Source of the DNA: Acidimicrobiia bacterium
GTDB taxonomy: Bacteria > Actinomycetota > Acidimicrobiia > Spongiisociales > ZC4RG35
Assembly: GCA_026002975.1 (NCBI GenBank)
Contig: BPGJ01000007.1
Location: 62,001-126,000 of the forward strand
Direction of reading: 5' to 3'
Length of the DNA stretch: 64,000 nt
Shown here piece after piece: positions 62,387 to 64,000 of this stretch (position 1 is its first letter; each line of letters opens with the position of its first letter). The notes beneath the pieces were generated by a model. That model worked only from the letters and a program-made list of their open reading frames with translations, did no database searches and was not told the origin of the DNA. A program made the translations under genes and the position numbers.

Positions 62387-63705
62387 CGATCGACCTCCTG
62401 ATCGAGGACAGCCCGGTATCGCTGTAGGGCGGCGGCTCGCGACTCCCGGAGGTCGACGATCGGAGCCGGATAGGCGCCCCGGACGAGCGGTTCAGGGGCC
62501 AGCCAAGGGGTGTGCACATACCGGTCGGGGAGGTTCTCCAGCTCGGGCACCCATCGTCGGATGTATCGGCCGGCGGGGTCGTGTCGTCTCGACTGGAGTA
62601 TCGGATTCAGGATCCTGAAGTAGGGAGCCCGGTCCAGGCCGATCCCGGCCACCCACTGCCAGTTGCCCACGTTTTGGGAGACGTCGCCGTCGAGGAGATG
62701 GCGGCGAAACCATCGTTCGCCCAGCCTCCAGTCGATCCCCAGGTTCTTCACCAGGAAAGAAGCCGTCACCATCCGGACCCGGTTCGGAAGCCAACCCTCG
62801 GCGAGGAGTTGACGCATCCCCGCGTCGACCAGCGGATAGCCGGTGTGCCCGGTCTTCCAGGCTTCCAAGGCTTCGGGGTCGTCCAGCCATCGGATCCGGT
62901 CGAATCGGGGATCCAAGCTCCTGGTCACCAGGTCGGGGCGGAACCACATGAGGTGAGCCAGGTAGTCCCGCCACGCCACCTGACGGACGAACTCGCTGCC
63001 GCCCGCGGTGCGGGCCTCGACGACCAGACGTCGGGCGTCCAACGTGCCGAACTTGAGGTCAGTCGAGAGGTGACTGGTTGGGTCGAGGTCCAGGCGGCCT
63101 CGGTCCGTCTCGTACCGGTCGATCCTGCCCAGGAACTCCCTCAGGGCCCGCTCGGCCGCCTCCTCCCCTGCTCGACCCTCCCACCGGGAGGGAGGAACCC
63201 CGTCGCCGGGGTCGTCGGTGGGTGCGCCGTCTCCCGGCTCCGGCCACAGGTCCCATTCGGCTTCTGTCCAGGCGCGGTGAAACGAGGCGAAGGTTTGGGG
63301 GAGGGCGCCCTTGCGGGTGGTAACCGACCCGGGGGGGAGCACGAAACACCCCTCGTGAACGAAGGTCCGAGCCTGGATGCGGGAATCCCTGGCGCGGGCG
63401 TACGGCGTCACGTCACGGTTGAAGAAGACCTCGTCGGCCCGGAACCGCTCGACCACCCGAGGGACCACCTCCACCGGGTCGCCGACCACCACGTGTAGGC
63501 GACCCCCGGAGTCTCCGAGGCGCTCGTCCAGGGCGCGGAGGTGGGCTGCGAGTAGCGTCACCCTCCTGGGTGAGCAGCGGTTCCACAGGTGGGGGTCGAC
63601 CACGAACAGGGGAACCACCCGCCGGTGCCGCCGGGTGGCGTCCGACCAGGCCGGGTTGTCGGCCAGGCGGAGGTCCCGGCGGAACCACACCACCCCGACG
63701 CTCAT
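62383..63705 (-). CDS. phr: Deoxyribodipyrimidine photolyase
   Basis: Light-driven DNA repair flavoprotein, 440 residues from ATG 63705 (MSVGVVWFRRDLRLADNPAW). The N-terminal antenna domain covers about residues 1-130 and the FAD/DNA domain follows, with TGHTGYPLVDAGMRQLLAEG near residues 299-318, LVKNLGIDWRLGERWFRRHL, and DGDVSQNVGNWQWVAGIGLD near residues 350-369. The end APYFRILNPILQ and RYIRRWVPEL is normal. Its stop overlaps purC and its start overlaps the upstream acyltransferase stop, so it is part of the purine operon. Confidence 0.93.
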   Translation of the reverse strand: MSVGVVWFRRDLRLADNPAWSDATRRHRRVVPLFVVDPHLWNRCSPRRVTLLAAHLRALDERLGDSGGRLHVVVGDPVEVVPRVVERFRADEVFFNRDVTPYARARDSRIQARTFVHEGCFVLPPGSVTTRKGALPQTFASFHRAWTEAEWDLWPEPGDGAPTDDPGDGVPPSRWEGRAGEEAAERALREFLGRIDRYETDRGRLDLDPTSHLSTDLKFGTLDARRLVVEARTAGGSEFVRQVAWRDYLAHLMWFRPDLVTRSLDPRFDRIRWLDDPEALEAWKTGHTGYPLVDAGMRQLLAEGWLPNRVRMVTASFLVKNLGIDWRLGERWFRRHLLDGDVSQNVGNWQWVAGIGLDRAPYFRILNPILQSRRHDPAGRYIRRWVPELENLPDRYVHTPWLAPEPLVRGAYPAPIVDLRESRAAALQRYRAVLDQEVDR

Positions 63706-64000
63706 CGGGCGAGCCTCTCTCCGACCCATCCGTCCACCCGGGACCACAAGCCGAGGATCCATTCGACCCGGGCTGCTCGATCACCGGGAATCTCGGAATG
63801 GGGTGTCCGCCACAGTTCCACCTCGATGGTTCGGCCCACCAGCCTGCCGTCGAACAGGTCGGCCACGGTCGCCAGTCCCTCCAGACCGGTGTGGGTGAGG
63901 GTCACGACGTCCAGCGGGTTGGCCTCCAAGGCCGCGAGTACCCCGCCCGGGCGGGGAGGCATCACCCAGCGAAGGTCGCGGGCCAGGCGATACATGCCGG
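63702..64000 (-). CDS. PlsC-like acyltransferase, C-terminal part (cut by window edge)
   Basis: The last 97 or more residues of a longer protein that continues beyond base 64000. The pattern RPGGVLAALEANPLDVVTLT, HTGLEGLATVADLFDGRLVG and ELWRTPHSEIPGDRAARVEW resembles the C-terminal half of 1-acylglycerol-3-phosphate acyltransferase-like proteins. An internal ATG at 63995 is not trusted as the true start because the family needs an upstream catalytic H-x4-D domain. Its stop overlaps the photolyase start as ATGA. Confidence 0.6.
   Translation of the reverse strand, partial: GMYRLARDLRWVMPPRPGGVLAALEANPLDVVTLTHTGLEGLATVADLFDGRLVGRTIEVELWRTPHSEIPGDRAARVEWILGLWSRVDGWVGERLAR

Overview
The window is high-G+C bacterial chromosome, densely coded on both strands, with many GTG/TTG starts and many 4-base start/stop overlaps. 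The gene set points to an actinomycete: a mycobacterial-type Eis acetyltransferase, a large two-part acyl-CoA dehydrogenase, a small PurL with separate PurS and PurQ, a group-III phosphofructokinase with PKTIDND, and Thr-rich lipoprotein linkers. A deep, environmental lineage such as Acidimicrobiia would fit, but that is inference; there is no 16S or other marker here. No insertion sequence, phage, CRISPR array or rRNA was seen. The left and right edges cut an Eis-type acetyltransferase and a PlsC-like acyltransferase.

Layout. 1-2.4 kb: acetyltransferase, two membrane-anchored unknown proteins, Nfu N-terminal-like protein. 2.4-10.3 kb, plus strand: hydantoinase/oxoprolinase hyuAB, then glycolate-oxidase-like glcDEF and a membrane protein. 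16.1-10.3 kb, minus strand: Leu/Val-type dehydrogenase, fused E1 alpha-beta 2-oxoacid dehydrogenase, argS, double GNAT. 16.2-19.8 kb: unknown protein, glutaryl-CoA dehydrogenase, ABC exporter pair. 24-19.8 kb: propeller-like anchored protein, and a NEW3 surface protein with ABC ATPase and permease. 24.8-34.6 kb: a ten-gene operon joining a Liv-type importer to two alpha/beta hydrolases, an acyl-CoA ligase, a TetR regulator and a KAS III-like enzyme, behind a promoter that overlaps a near-perfect inverted repeat. 34.7-35 kb: tRNA-Phe and tRNA-Asp. 36.1-41.2 kb: thioesterase, small exported protein, and a TPP-riboswitch-controlled thiamine importer followed directly by an orphan histidine kinase. 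41.2-45 kb: FabF-like enzyme, SDR, large acyl-CoA dehydrogenase. 45-51.2 kb: VOC protein, COG4315-type lipoprotein, sirtuin with a tiny upstream gene, ProA-like dehydrogenase, GNAT, O-methyltransferase, class III aminotransferase. 51.3-64 kb: purine genes purM, purF and purC-S-Q-L, interleaved with enoyl-CoA hydratase, SDR, a 3-hydroxybenzoate-4-monooxygenase-like flavoprotein, phosphofructokinase and a photolyase.

How it fits together. The cell looks like an aerobic heterotroph that degrades amino acids, acyl-CoAs and perhaps aromatics and hydantoin-like compounds, imports thiamine (cofactor of the E1 enzyme here), and makes purines de novo. The 24.8-34.6 kb operon is the strongest candidate for an undescribed pathway: import, hydrolysis, CoA activation and a C-C bond step under one regulator, with unknown substrate.

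Five genes (near 1.65, 9.2, 17.73, 20.24 and 49.79 kb) are each broken by a single-base frameshift, two of them at six-base homopolymers. This looks more like consensus indels than real decay; those genes are annotated across the break.
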